Shown: positions 1-8,105, counted from the stretch's first letter. The stretch: 52,760 nucleotides of DNA from Limimaricola variabilis (GCF_014195545.1 NZ_JACIBX010000019.1:1-52760); one strand, 5' to 3'. Program-made: numbers and translations. Notes: generated by a model not told the origin, from the letters alone.

Positions 1-95
1 GCTACGACAGATGCCCGAAGGTCTTCCTTTCTGCCATCGCCCTGGCCGCGACCGTCATGTTCTGGCTTTGAGGGTTAACGAGTCCTGACCCTAGC
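1..95 (+). mobile_element. 3' end of an IS5-family element (transposase C-terminus plus right terminal repeat)
   Basis: An open frame from position 3 to the TGA at 69-71 encodes the last 22 residues of a DDE transposase; it ends in VMFWL and includes YDRCPKVFLSAIALA, a typical tail of IS5-family (IS427-group) transposases. Downstream, the bases at about 77-95, read on the minus strand, are GCTAGGGTCAGGACTCGTT. This aligns at 15 of 19 positions with the left terminal repeat of the IS5-type element that begins near 52667, so the element should end near 95. The rest of the gene lies outside the window. The family call is from memory of conserved sequence, not from a search. Confidence 0.7.
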
Positions 96-158
96 GCAGG
101 CAATCTCACATCAGAACTCGGCACCACCCGCGTTGTGCGTCATCCCGGGACAGGCCTG

Positions 159-962
159 TCAGCTGTCCCGCTTCATAATCCACTCGACCTCCGGCGCGGG
201 CACGAAGCGCCAGTTGCGGCGCGGACCGGCCATGACGTTGAGGTAGTACATCTTGAAGCCGTAGGGCGCGCCACAGGGATGGTGGCCGCGCGGCACCAGC
301 ACCACGTCGTGGTCCTTCACCGCCATGGTTTCGTCGAGGCTTCCGTCATCGGTGTAGACCCGCTGGATGCCGAAGCCCGAGGCGGGGTTGAGGCGATGGT
401 AGTAGGTCTCTTCGAGATAGGTGATGCGCGGGAAGTCGTCCTCGTCGTGGCGATGCGAAGGATAGGACGACCAGTGACCCGCAGGGGTGAAGACCTCGGT
501 GACCAGCAGGCTATCCGCGTAATCCTCGTTCTCCATCGCGATGTTGTTGATGTGGCGGGTGTTCGTTCCCTTACCGCGTTCGGTGAGCGTGATGCCGTCG
601 GGCCCGATGCGCCGCGCCGCGTGGCCGCCCCTGCCCGGCGCCGAGCAGACCGCGATGGTACAGTCGGTCGTGGCCTCCGCGGCCCATTCGCAGCCATTCG
701 GCAAATAGAGGCAATGCGGCGGGGTCTTTTCGAACACATCCATGCGGTCGCCCAACTCGCCCCATTCCTGACCGGCGCCGGTCAGACGGGCCTTGCCCTC
801 GACCATGACGAGGATCACCTCGCGGTCGCCGGTGACGTCCTCGACCCGATCACCCGCGCGCAGCCTGTGCAGCGCAAAGCCGACATAGCGCCATCCGGCG
901 TTCTCGGGCGTAATCCGGTGCACCTCTCCACGGGTACCGAAGGGTTTGCGCAAAAGGGTCAT
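159..962 (-). CDS. iolB: 5-deoxy-glucuronate isomerase
   Basis: IolB converts 5-deoxy-glucuronate to 2-deoxy-5-keto-gluconate in myo-inositol catabolism, in the cytoplasm. The 267-residue protein has the family's length and its landmark stretches: SSYPSHRHDEDDFPR (metal-binding histidines and acidic residues of the cupin core), EETYYHRLNPASGFGIQRVY and VLVPRGHHPCGAPYG near the C-terminus. The frame stays open further upstream, but the ATG at 962 is preceded by GGAGAGACGAG, a good ribosome-binding site, and starts with the usual short N-terminus. It stands divergent from iolG across about 210 bp, which should hold promoters for both. The other iol genes are not in this window, so it is either the edge of an inositol cluster or a fragment of one cut by the IS5 element to its left. 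Confidence 0.93.
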   Translation of the reverse strand: MTLLRKPFGTRGEVHRITPENAGWRYVGFALHRLRAGDRVEDVTGDREVILVMVEGKARLTGAGQEWGELGDRMDVFEKTPPHCLYLPNGCEWAAEATTDCTIAVCSAPGRGGHAARRIGPDGITLTERGKGTNTRHINNIAMENEDYADSLLVTEVFTPAGHWSSYPSHRHDEDDFPRITYLEETYYHRLNPASGFGIQRVYTDDGSLDETMAVKDHDVVLVPRGHHPCGAPYGFKMYYLNVMAGPRRNWRFVPAPEVEWIMKRDS

Positions 963-1174
963 CTCGTCTCTCCGTCCGTATTCGTCCGTGGGCCGCGTAG
1001 TGGCCCCGCTCACCGCGCGCTGCCATGCTCCGACGCACCATCGCATTCTGCATGCCCATCCGTCCCAATTTTACCGATGAATTTGTCGCCGAAGCGGTGA
1101 ACTATGGAATGGACGTCTCGGCCCGGCGGGGCCGTCGCGTCATGCCCTGACCCCGTTTCCAAAAGGTACTCCCC

Positions 1175-2176
1175 ATGAAAGTCGCACTCTTCGGCGCCGG
1201 CCGCATCGGCAAGGTCCACGCCGCCTCGATCAAGACGGATCCCCGCTCCGAGCTGGTCGCCGTCACCGACGTGATGATAGAGGCGGCGCAGGCTCTCGCG
1301 CAGGAACACGGCATCGCCGTGCGCAGCCCCGAAGAGATCCTCGCGGATCCGAGCATCGATGCGATCCTGATCGCCTCGTCGACCAACACCCATGCCGACC
1401 TGATCGAGGTGGGCGCCAAGGCGGGCAAGGCAGTCTTCTGCGAGAAGCCGATCGACCTCGACCTGAAGCGCGCGCTCGAGATCGGGCGCATCGCCAAGAC
1501 GCATGACAAGCCGATGATGATGGGCTTCAACCGCCGCTTCGACCCGAACTTCGCCGCCGTGAAGGCCGCGCTCGACGCGGGCGAGGTCGGCAAGGGTGAA
1601 CTTCTGGCCGTGACCTCCTACGACCCGGCCCCGCCGCCGGTGAGCTACATCAAGGTTTCTGGCGGGCTCTACCGCGACATGATGATCCACGACTTCGACA
1701 TCTGCGCCTTTCTCTTCGGAATGCCCAAGATGGTGATGGCGCACGGGTCCTGCCTTGTGGATCCCGAGATCGGGGCGGCCGGCGATATCGACACCGCCGT
1801 CGTGGTGCTGACCTATGCCGACGGCCGCATCGCCACGATCCGCAACTCGCGCCGCGCGCCCTATGGCTACGACCAGCGGGTCGAGCTGCTGGGCTCGGAG
1901 GGCACGCTCGAGGCGCGCAACGAGGTCGAGAACACGGTGGTCAAATCGACCGCCGCCGGCACCGTCTCGGCCAAGCCGGTCTTCTTCTTCCTTGAGCGCT
2001 ACATGCGCGCTTACGCGATCGAATGGCGGGCCTTCGTCGATGCCTGCGTCGAGGGCAAACCGGTGCCTGCCACGGTGCAGGACGGGGTGAACGCGCTGGC
2101 GCTGGCCGAAGCCGCGAACCAGTCCTTCCGCGAGGGCCGGCCGATCGAGGTCACATCGGAGATGACCGGCGTCTGA
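1175..2176 (+). CDS. iolG: Inositol 2-dehydrogenase (Gfo/Idh/MocA family)
   Basis: This enzyme oxidises myo-inositol to scyllo-inosose with NAD+, the first step of inositol breakdown. The 333-residue protein begins with a Rossmann dinucleotide motif (GAGRIGKVHA, residues 8-17). It carries the family lysine in CEKPIDLD near residue 97 and the catalytic Asp/His pair in YRDMMIHDFDIC near residues 167-178. The C-terminal half is the alpha/beta domain of the GFO/IDH/MocA family. The ATG at 1175 follows AAAAGGTACTCCCC, a plausible ribosome-binding site. It is divergent from iolB. Two inverted repeats follow the stop codon. Family members also act on other inositols, so the exact substrate is inferred from the iolB neighbour. 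Confidence 0.9.
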   Translation: MKVALFGAGRIGKVHAASIKTDPRSELVAVTDVMIEAAQALAQEHGIAVRSPEEILADPSIDAILIASSTNTHADLIEVGAKAGKAVFCEKPIDLDLKRALEIGRIAKTHDKPMMMGFNRRFDPNFAAVKAALDAGEVGKGELLAVTSYDPAPPPVSYIKVSGGLYRDMMIHDFDICAFLFGMPKMVMAHGSCLVDPEIGAAGDIDTAVVVLTYADGRIATIRNSRRAPYGYDQRVELLGSEGTLEARNEVENTVVKSTAAGTVSAKPVFFFLERYMRAYAIEWRAFVDACVEGKPVPATVQDGVNALALAEAANQSFREGRPIEVTSEMTGV

Positions 2177-2245
2177 ACGCCCAAGGCTTTCCAGGCACCG
2201 TCTGCGCCGAGGGCGCCAGCTCCATGGGTGCAGATCGGTGAGGGC

Positions 2246-2264
2246 TTCGAGGACGGTCCTCGAA
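2246..2264 (+). terminator. Hairpin downstream of iolG
   Basis: TTCGAGGA and TCCTCGAA form a perfect 8-bp stem around a 3-nt spacer, 70 bp after the iolG stop. No T-run follows, so termination is a guess. It could act together with the large palindrome 18 bp further on. Confidence 0.4.
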
Positions 2265-2281
2265 ATGGACCGGCGTCCTAA

Positions 2282-2311
2282 TGGGCAGGTCGGAGCGCTC
2301 CGACCTGCCCA
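2282..2311. repeat. 30-bp perfect palindrome
   Basis: TGGGCAGGTCGGAGC is followed immediately by its exact reverse complement, without a spacer. It lies between the convergent iolG and the MBL-fold gene. It could serve as a bidirectional terminator, or be a palindromic extragenic element or a recombination relic. No T-run flanks it on either side. Confidence 0.6.
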
Positions 2312-2442
2312 GCGCGCGAATATCCATCTCGACGGATGAATGCTCCGGGTGCGGGCGTAAATGCAGCTGGTCCGTCGCAAGCCGATGGCAGCCACCCTAT
2401 TTCGTCGAAGAGCGATCATCGCATCGCCGACGGCTCCCGCTG

Positions 2443-3351
2443 CTACACCTCCGGAACGAAGGAATAGCCCTTGTCACCCTTCTCCACCCTGCCCACGCCC
2501 CCGTCCGGAAGGTGGAAGCCGATCAGCGGCACCCCGCGCTCGGCCAGCTCCTGCAGCAGGGCCAAACGGGTCCGGGCGGCCAGTTCCGGATCCTGATCGG
2601 CGGGCATCGGCCAGTCGGGGCGGGCAAAGGCCAGATGCGCGTTGCCGATGGCGTCACCGGCGATCAACGCGCGCCCACCGCCAATCTCGAAGGACATGTG
2701 TCCCGGCGTATGGCCGAAGCTGGCCCGTGCCAGAACGCCGGGCAGAACTTCGTCCCCTTCCTCGAACGTCTCCAACATGTCCCGAAGAAGCTCGATCCGC
2801 CGCGCGGCGCCGGCGGCGAAACTCTGCCGTTCGGCGCCGATCGTTTCCGTCGTTTCCGGGTCGATCCAGTAGTCCCTCTCGACCCGCCCCATGAGATGCC
2901 GCGCATTGGCGAAGAGGGGTTCGTCGAAATCGTCGATCGCGCCCCAGAGATGATCCGGGTGGCCATGGGTGAAGACAACATGGGTGACGTCCTCGGGCGA
3001 CAGGTCGAGAGCGGCGAGCGCATCCGGCAGGCGCCCCGTGCTGTCCATGAAGCCCGGCCCCGCCCCCGCGTCGAACAGCACAACGTCCTCGCCCGAACGC
3101 AGCAGCGTCACGTTGCAGGGCGGCTCGTAGCCCCCTGCCGCGACGCCGGCCGCGTCGAGAATCGCGCGCGCCTCGTCCCGCGGCAGATCGCCGATCAGGA
3201 AGCTCTCAGGGAGTTGCAGATGCCCGTCGCTCAGCGTGGTGATCCGCAGATCGCCGAGATCCATCTCCGTCGCGGCCCAGACCCGACCGAAGGCAAGCGA
3301 GGCACCCAGGCCCGCCGTGCCGCGCAACATGTTGCGTCTCGTGATCCTCAT
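2443..3351 (-). CDS. Tat-exported MBL-fold metallohydrolase (SoxG/SoxH-like)
   Basis: The protein of 302 residues begins with a twin-arginine signal (TRRNMLRGTAG, residues 4-14, then a hydrophobic stretch ending near AWA-type AAT). It carries the metallo-beta-lactamase zinc motif THGHPDHLWG (H129, H131, D133, H134), a further HTPGHM and GDAIGN. It therefore acts in the periplasm as a hydrolase or thioesterase-like enzyme on an unknown substrate. Similar exported metallohydrolases, SoxG and SoxH, belong to Paracoccus sox clusters. This gene sits last in the minus-strand run soxS-soxR-soxT, 61 bp after soxT, so co-transcription is likely. It could instead be an unrelated MBL enzyme; orthology to SoxG or SoxH needs a tree. 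Confidence 0.8.
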   Translation of the reverse strand: MRITRRNMLRGTAGLGASLAFGRVWAATEMDLGDLRITTLSDGHLQLPESFLIGDLPRDEARAILDAAGVAAGGYEPPCNVTLLRSGEDVVLFDAGAGPGFMDSTGRLPDALAALDLSPEDVTHVVFTHGHPDHLWGAIDDFDEPLFANARHLMGRVERDYWIDPETTETIGAERQSFAAGAARRIELLRDMLETFEEGDEVLPGVLARASFGHTPGHMSFEIGGGRALIAGDAIGNAHLAFARPDWPMPADQDPELAARTRLALLQELAERGVPLIGFHLPDGGVGRVEKGDKGYSFVPEV

Positions 3352-3412
3352 CGTCCCTCCCCGATCAATACATTCACATCATTGCATGCGAAGCGTCAGA
3401 GCGTCGAGGGGG

Positions 3413-4459
3413 TTACTCAACCATGGCAAATCCGTCGATCAGCTGCCGCAGCCCGATCGCGGCACCCAGTGCGATCGCGGCCAGCGTCACCGGGGCGCTG
3501 ATCGCCAGAACCGAAAAGGCGGTGATGCCCTGACCGATGCTGCAGCCCGCCGCCGTCACCGCGCCCCAGCCCATCAGCCCCGCGCCGAGGATCTGGCGCT
3601 TGAGTTCGCGCGGGTCCTCGCAGGCTTCCCAACGGAAATGCCCTTTCCAGAGGCTGCCCGCGAAGGCGCCCGCCAGCACGCCGACCACCGATCCGACACC
3701 GAAGCTCAGCGCTGTCCCGCTCGAGGTCATCGTATAGAGCATGGTTTCGCCGAGCGGGGCCGAGAAACTGTGGGACAGCACCGGCAGCGCGTCGAACCCG
3801 GTCCTGAACAGCCAGGCCGTGCCCGCCCATCCCATCGCGACGGCCAAGCCGACCGAGGCACCACAGAGGATCACGCCCCGGCCCAGCGCCTCGCCGCCCC
3901 GCAGCGACAGGGCGATGATGGCCAGACCGGCGAACAGGCCGCAGGCCCAGAGCGGCAGGCCCGTCGCCTGCGCCATCCAGTGGCCGATGCCCGGCGTCGG
4001 TTCACCGCCCGGCGCGAAGAGCGCGACCCGGAGGCCGGAGAGCGGGCCGGAGAGCGTCGCATAGGCCGCGAGCCCCGTGACCAGCACGATCACGAAGGAG
4101 CGCATGTCGCCACCGCCCAGCCGGGCCAGCGCGCCGTAGCCGCAATTTCCCGCCAGCGCCATGCCGTAGCCGAAAGCCAGCCCGCCGAGGATCGCGCCGG
4201 GCAGGCTCCAGCCCTGCGCGAGATAGAAGCTGTCCATCGGGTCGAACAGCCCCGCCCCGATCAGGCCGAAGGCCGCGATGACGGCGACGCCGATCGCGAT
4301 GCCCCACATCCTGAGCCGCGACAGGCTATCGCCGTAGAGCGCGTCCTCGATGGCGCCTAGCGTGCAAAAGCGGCCCAGCCGCGCGGCCGCGCCCAGCACC
4401 GCGCCGCTGCCCATGCCGATGAGCGCCGCGACGGTCGGCTCGTCGAGCCAATCCAGCAT
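3413..4459 (-). CDS. soxT: YeeE/YedE-family thiosulfate permease (SoxT/TsuA-like)
   Basis: This 348-residue integral membrane protein has about ten hydrophobic segments and belongs to the sulf_transp (DUF395) family, whose characterised member YeeE/TsuA imports thiosulfate through a relay of cysteines. The same three positions are visible here: C32 in RFCTLGA, C106 in GNCGYG and C306 in AGCSIGQG. The ATG at 4459 is preceded by GGGGAGGATCACGAT, a strong ribosome-binding site; the frame upstream of it runs through soxR and is spurious. It lies 38 bp downstream of soxR in the same direction, matching soxT beside sox regulators in other alphaproteobacteria. The likely role is import of thiosulfate or another sulfur species as inducer or sulfur source. 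Confidence 0.88.
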   Translation of the reverse strand: MLDWLDEPTVAALIGMGSGAVLGAAARLGRFCTLGAIEDALYGDSLSRLRMWGIAIGVAVIAAFGLIGAGLFDPMDSFYLAQGWSLPGAILGGLAFGYGMALAGNCGYGALARLGGGDMRSFVIVLVTGLAAYATLSGPLSGLRVALFAPGGEPTPGIGHWMAQATGLPLWACGLFAGLAIIALSLRGGEALGRGVILCGASVGLAVAMGWAGTAWLFRTGFDALPVLSHSFSAPLGETMLYTMTSSGTALSFGVGSVVGVLAGAFAGSLWKGHFRWEACEDPRELKRQILGAGLMGWGAVTAAGCSIGQGITAFSVLAISAPVTLAAIALGAAIGLRQLIDGFAMVE

Positions 4460-4497
4460 ATCGTGATCCTCCCCGCGCGCCCTCCCCGGCGCGCCTG

Positions 4498-4833
4498 TCA
4501 GCCCGAGCGGCAGAACAACTCGTAGACGAGCTCCATGATCCGGCGCGGCCGGTCGTCGGTCAAGCTGTAGTAGATCGTCTTGCCCTCGCGCCGCGGCGTC
4601 ACGAGCCCCTCGAGCCTGAGCCGCGCGAGTTGCTGCGAAACGGCGGCCTGCCGCGCCGAGAGCAGCTGCTCGAGTTCGGTCACCGACTTCTCGCCGGTGA
4701 CGAGATGGCACAGGATCATCAGCCGGCCTTCATGACCCAGCGCCTTGAGAAAGTCCGAGGCCTCCTGCGCGTTGCGCATCATGAGGTCCATGTCGGCGTC
4801 GCTCATGTTGTCGGTAATCTTCGGCAGGGTCAT
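4498..4833 (-). CDS. soxR: SoxR, ArsR-family persulfide-responsive repressor
   Basis: SoxR represses sox genes until sulfur substrates are present. The 111-residue protein is a winged-helix ArsR-type regulator (helix-turn-helix about residues 55-80, SARQAAVSQQLARLRLEG). It has exactly two cysteines useful for sensing, C42 (MILCHLV) and C108 (ELFCRS). Their 66-residue separation equals that of the reactive pairs in Rhodobacter SqrR (C41/C107) and Paracoccus SoxR, which form a tetrasulfide link on meeting persulfides. The ATG at 4833 is preceded by GGGGAG. It is the second gene of the minus-strand unit, 104 bp after soxS. Palindromes upstream of soxV, soxX and soxB are its candidate operators. 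Confidence 0.92.
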   Translation of the reverse strand: MTLPKITDNMSDADMDLMMRNAQEASDFLKALGHEGRLMILCHLVTGEKSVTELEQLLSARQAAVSQQLARLRLEGLVTPRREGKTIYYSLTDDRPRRIMELVYELFCRSG

Positions 4834-4937
4834 GGCTGCGCTCCCCGTTTCGGCGAAGCGGCTCCGCCCGATGTCAGGCAGATCATTTATGGGCTCGCGC
4901 CCTTTATCGCAATGCGATGCGATCATCCGGGCGGGTC

Positions 4938-5306
4938 CTAAGGCACCAAAGTCGCGCCCGGCGTCTCCCCGAGCAGCCGCGCCAGCAGTCCCCAGAAGAA
5001 GTCCTCGCCCGGATAGCCCTCGATCCGGCCCAGCTCGCGCCCGTCCTCGACCAGCAGGAAGGTCGGCGTAAAGACGACCTTGCCCTCGAGCTCCATCCCG
5101 TCCGGCAGCTCGCCGATGTCGATCCGGCGCAGCGGCGCGGCCTCGCCCTCTTCGGTCTTGGGATAGATAGGCCCGATCTCGTCGTTCCAGCGCGCGCACC
5201 ATGGGCAACCCGCCTGCTCGACCATGACGAGCTCGAGCGCCGCCGCGGCGAGGCCGGGTGGGAAGGCCATGAACAGGCCGAGGCAAAGGGCTGCGACGCG
5301 CGGCAT
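4938..5306 (-). CDS. soxS: SoxS, periplasmic thioredoxin
   Basis: This is a 122-residue exported thioredoxin-fold protein. A Sec signal peptide (about residues 1-23) is followed by the redox motif CPWC (C34, C37) and the cis-proline FTPTFLL segment. In Paracoccus pantotrophus SoxS is needed for full expression of sox genes and reactivates SoxY by reducing it; that role is assumed here from the family and the location. The gene is divergent from soxV across a 95-bp region with an AT-rich palindrome and heads the soxS-soxR-soxT-MBL unit. SoxV (CcdA-like) probably supplies its electrons. Confidence 0.9.
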   Translation of the reverse strand: MPRVAALCLGLFMAFPPGLAAAALELVMVEQAGCPWCARWNDEIGPIYPKTEEGEAAPLRRIDIGELPDGMELEGKVVFTPTFLLVEDGRELGRIEGYPGEDFFWGLLARLLGETPGATLVP

Positions 5307-5363
5307 GCGGATCCTCGATCGGGGCCGGTTCAGCGTTCAATTGACTGACCGATGCCATCGAAT

Positions 5364-5383
5364 AATAGTATTGCAATATGATT
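5364..5383. promoter_or_regulatory. Candidate SoxR operator between soxS and soxV
   Basis: The perfect palindrome TATTGCAATA (5369-5378) is embedded in a wider symmetry, AAT-2-TATTGCAATA-2-ATT, in a strikingly AT-rich patch of a GC-rich region. It lies 18 bp before the soxV start and between divergent soxS and soxV. SoxR of P. pantotrophus is known to bind the soxS-soxV and soxW-soxX intergenic regions; binding here is inferred. Confidence 0.55.
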
Positions 5384-5401
5384 TAAGCAATCGGAGGCGG
5401 C

Positions 5402-6142
5402 ATGTTCGAGGTCACGCTGGGCGGCGCCGTGCTGGCGGGACTGCTGTCCTTCCTGTCTCCCTGCATCCTGCCGATGGTGCCGTTCTATCTCGGCTATCTC
5501 GCCGGCACCGGTGCGCGACAGGCCGAAACGGCTGGCACCGAGCCCGGGCGCGGCCGCACATTGCTCTTCACGGCGTTGTTCTCCGCCGGGATCATCACCG
5601 TCTTCGTGGCGCTAGGTGCCTCGGCATCCTTCGCCGGGCAGTTCCTGCGCGAATGGTTCGACCTGCTGCGCTGGATCGCGGCCGGAATCATCGTGCTGAT
5701 GGGGCTCCACTTCCTCGGCCTCCTGCCGATCGGCCTGCTCTATCGGCAATTCCGCCTCGACGGTGCCGCCGGACCCGCGCGCGACATCGGCCTCGCGGGG
5801 GCCTTTGTCATGGGGCTGGCCTTCGCCTTCGGCTGGACGCCCTGCGTGGGCCCGGTGCTCGGCGTGATCCTGTTCACCGCCGGCAGCCTGCAGACCGCCG
5901 CTGAGGGTGCATGGCTGCTGCTGGCCTATGGGATCGGCATGACCCTGCCCTTTCTGCTCGCGGCGGTCTTCGTGGCCCCCTTCACCCGCCTGATGCGCCG
6001 CTTCAGGCGCCATCTCGGCACGGTCGAGAAGCTGACCGGCGCGCTGCTCGTGGCCTTCGGGCTGCTGATCGCCACCGACTCGGTGAACCTGATCGCGCAG
6101 TGGATGCTCGACGAATTCGCCATCTTCAGCCGCTATGGATGA
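5402..6142 (+). CDS. soxV: SoxV, CcdA/DsbD-like transmembrane thiol transporter
   Basis: SoxV passes reducing equivalents from cytoplasmic thioredoxin across the inner membrane to periplasmic thioredoxins of the Sox system. The 246-residue protein has six hydrophobic helices. Its two family cysteines follow prolines, C21 in FLSPCILPM and C148 in GWTPCVGP, the positions used by CcdA. The ATG at 5402 is preceded by GGAGGCGGC, a strong ribosome-binding site. It heads the plus-strand soxVW unit, 12 bp before soxW, and is divergent from soxS. A CcdA for cytochrome c maturation would look the same; the location between soxS and soxW decides. Confidence 0.92.
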   Translation: MFEVTLGGAVLAGLLSFLSPCILPMVPFYLGYLAGTGARQAETAGTEPGRGRTLLFTALFSAGIITVFVALGASASFAGQFLREWFDLLRWIAAGIIVLMGLHFLGLLPIGLLYRQFRLDGAAGPARDIGLAGAFVMGLAFAFGWTPCVGPVLGVILFTAGSLQTAAEGAWLLLAYGIGMTLPFLLAAVFVAPFTRLMRRFRRHLGTVEKLTGALLVAFGLLIATDSVNLIAQWMLDEFAIFSRYG

Positions 6143-6154
6143 CAGGAGCCTGCC

Positions 6155-6715
6155 ATGATCCGTCTCAGACACGCATTCGCCCTTCTTCTCCTCTCCGCGC
6201 TGCCTGCGGCGGCGGAGATGGGCGATGACGGGCTGCACAAGGCGCCCTGGATGCGCCAGACCTTTCTCGACCTGCGCGAGGACCTCGCCGAGGCGAACGC
6301 GGCCGGGCAGCGGCTGATGCTCCTCGTCGAGCAGCGCGGCTGCATCTATTGCCGCAAGATGCACGAGGAGATCTTTGTCCTGCCGGAGATCGAGCAGAGG
6401 CTCGAAGAGGACTACTTCGTCGTGCAACTCAACATGTTCGGCGATCTCGATGTGACCGATTTCGACGGCACCACCCTGCCCGAGAAGGAGATGGTCTCGC
6501 GCTGGGGGCTGCTGTTCACGCCGACCATGATGTTCCTGCCCGAAGAGGTACCGTCCGGCAGCACGGCGGCCGAGTCGGCGGTGGCGGTGATGCCCGGCGC
6601 CTTCGGCCCCGCGACCACCGAAAACCTGCTGAGCTGGGTGCTCGAGCGCGGCTATGCGGGCGAGGAGTCGTTCCAGAAATACCACGCGCGGATGCTTGGA
6701 AACCAAGGCGAATAG
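6155..6715 (+). CDS. soxW: SoxW, periplasmic thioredoxin
   Basis: The 186-residue exported thioredoxin-like protein has a Sec signal (about residues 1-20) and the redox motif CIYC (C63, C66), followed by a cis-proline segment LFTPTMMF. It belongs to the thioredoxin_2/DsbD-gamma-like group typical of SoxW. The likely partner is SoxV, 12 bp upstream, as electron donor, with SoxS/SoxY or other Sox proteins as acceptors. The ATG at 6155 follows GACAGGAGCCTGCC. A 114-bp gap with an AT-rich inverted repeat separates it from soxX, so the structural genes have their own control. Confidence 0.9.
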   Translation: MIRLRHAFALLLLSALPAAAEMGDDGLHKAPWMRQTFLDLREDLAEANAAGQRLMLLVEQRGCIYCRKMHEEIFVLPEIEQRLEEDYFVVQLNMFGDLDVTDFDGTTLPEKEMVSRWGLLFTPTMMFLPEEVPSGSTAAESAVAVMPGAFGPATTENLLSWVLERGYAGEESFQKYHARMLGNQGE

Positions 6716-6742
6716 CCGCGCGAGCCGGGCCGCGGCCAGCCG

Positions 6743-6760
6743 TATTCAAGAAATTAAATA
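6743..6760. promoter_or_regulatory. Candidate SoxR operator upstream of soxX
   Basis: TATT-1-AA-4-TT-1-AATA forms an 18-bp inverted repeat (12 of 18 positions symmetric) in an AT-rich stretch between soxW and soxX, 70 bp before the soxX start. Its outer TATT...AATA arms match those of the palindrome upstream of soxV. This is the intergenic region where P. pantotrophus SoxR binds. Confidence 0.45.
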
Positions 6761-6829
6761 TGATGTTGATTGGAACGTACGGTCCGGGGTAACGTGACTT
6801 CGGAGGACAAAATGCCGCAGGGAGGACAC

Positions 6830-7306
6830 ATGTCGCGACAAATCACCCTTGCCGTGGCGTTCGCGCTCACGGGCGTGGCCGCGCAGGCCGAGGTCGCGCC
6901 GCAGGAGGTGGCCTTTGGCGAATACGGCGCCATCGAGACCTCCCTGACCGGCACCCCCGGCGATCCGAAAGCCGGGGCCGAGGTCATGGCCGATCGCGGT
7001 CTTGGCAACTGCGTCGCCTGCCATGCGGTCGGCGCGCTCGAGGAGGTGCCGTTCCACGGTGAGGTCGGACCGCCGCTCGACGGCGCAGCCGACCGTTGGA
7101 CCGAGGCGGATCTGCGCGGGATCGTCGCCAACGCCAAGATGACTTTTCCGGGCACGATCATGCCCGCCTTCTACAAGACCACGGGCTTTATCCGCCCCGG
7201 CGACGGCTTCACCGGCAAGGCCGGCGAGGAGCCGCTGCCGCCGCTGCTCACCGCGCAGCAGATCGAGGACGTGGTCGCCTATCTTATGACGCTGCACGAG
7301 GAGTGA
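6830..7306 (+). CDS. soxX: SoxX, c-type cytochrome subunit of SoxXA
   Basis: SoxX forms the periplasmic SoxXA complex that joins thiosulfate oxidatively to the carrier cysteine of SoxY. The 158-residue precursor has a Sec signal (to about residue 20, ending AQA), one haem-binding motif CVACH (C61, C64, H65) and a likely axial methionine in FPGTIMPAFY (M111). ATG codons at 6770 and 6812 are in frame, but the one at 6830 follows GGGAGGACAC, an ideal ribosome-binding site, and starts the signal peptide. It begins the soxXYZA run, 23 bp before soxY. Confidence 0.95.
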   Translation: MSRQITLAVAFALTGVAAQAEVAPQEVAFGEYGAIETSLTGTPGDPKAGAEVMADRGLGNCVACHAVGALEEVPFHGEVGPPLDGAADRWTEADLRGIVANAKMTFPGTIMPAFYKTTGFIRPGDGFTGKAGEEPLPPLLTAQQIEDVVAYLMTLHEE

Positions 7307-7329
7307 TCGTGCGGCAGGAGAGGAGAGAG

Positions 7330-7752
7330 ATGAGCTTTTCACGCAGACAGACGCTGGCCATCATGGCCGGCAGCGGGCTCTCGGTGATGCTGGGCGGGCG
7401 CATGGCGCTGGCCACGCCCACCGAGGAGCTGATCGCCAACTTCACCGGCGGAGCCGAGATCACCGGCGAGGGGCTGACGCTCACCGCGCCCGAGATCGCC
7501 GAGAACGGCAACACGGTGCCGGTCGAGGTCGACGCCCCCGGCGCCGAGTCGATCATCCTGCTGGCCACCGGCAACCCGAACCCCGATGTGGGCGTGTTCC
7601 ATTTCGGCCCGCTGGCGGGCGCGCAGATGGCCTCGACCCGGATCCGCCTCGCCGGCACGCAAGAGGTCGTCGCCATCGCCAAGATGTCCGACGGCAGCTT
7701 CGCGCGCGCGGCGCAGGAGGTGAAGGTGACCATCGGCGGCTGCGGCGGCTGA
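7330..7752 (+). CDS. soxY: SoxY, sulfur-carrier subunit
   Basis: SoxY carries the sulfur substrate covalently through the whole oxidation cycle in the periplasm. The 140-residue precursor has a twin-arginine signal (SRRQTLAIMAG) and ends in the diagnostic swinging arm IGGCGG, with substrate cysteine C138. It needs SoxZ, encoded 23 bp downstream, for activity and for co-export. The ATG at 7330 is preceded by AGGAGAG. Nothing is missing from the family pattern. Confidence 0.97.
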   Translation: MSFSRRQTLAIMAGSGLSVMLGGRMALATPTEELIANFTGGAEITGEGLTLTAPEIAENGNTVPVEVDAPGAESIILLATGNPNPDVGVFHFGPLAGAQMASTRIRLAGTQEVVAIAKMSDGSFARAAQEVKVTIGGCGG

Positions 7753-7775
7753 GTTCGGGACAAGGAGCAAGAGAC

Positions 7776-8105
7776 ATGGCAGAGAACGTCACCCCCCGCG
7801 TCCGCGTCCCCAAGGAAGCCGCCGCCGGAGAGGTCATCACCATCAAGACCCTGATCAGCCACCCGATGGAATCGGGTCAGCGCAAGGACAAGGAGGGCAA
7901 CCTCATCCCGCGCTCGATCATCAACCGCTTCACCTGCACCTTCAACGGCGAGACGGTGATCGACGTGGCGATGGAGCCCGCGATCTCGACCAACCCCTAT
8001 TTCGAATTCCAGGCCAAGGTGCCCGAGAGCGGCACCTTCACCTTCACCTGGATCGACGATGACGGGTCGACCTACGAGGACACCAAGGAGATCGCCGTCG
8101 CCTGA
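7776..8105 (+). CDS. soxZ: SoxZ, partner of SoxY
   Basis: SoxZ binds SoxY and presents its sulfur-loaded arm to the other Sox enzymes. The 109-residue protein lacks a signal peptide, as usual, since it is exported bound to Tat-targeted SoxY. It shows the immunoglobulin-like family sequence, including ISHPMESGQRKDKEG and the C-terminal FTFTWIDDDGS. The start at 7776 follows ACAAGGAGCAAGAGAC. It lies 23 bp after soxY and 37 bp before soxA. Confidence 0.96.
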   Translation: MAENVTPRVRVPKEAAAGEVITIKTLISHPMESGQRKDKEGNLIPRSIINRFTCTFNGETVIDVAMEPAISTNPYFEFQAKVPESGTFTFTWIDDDGSTYEDTKEIAVA

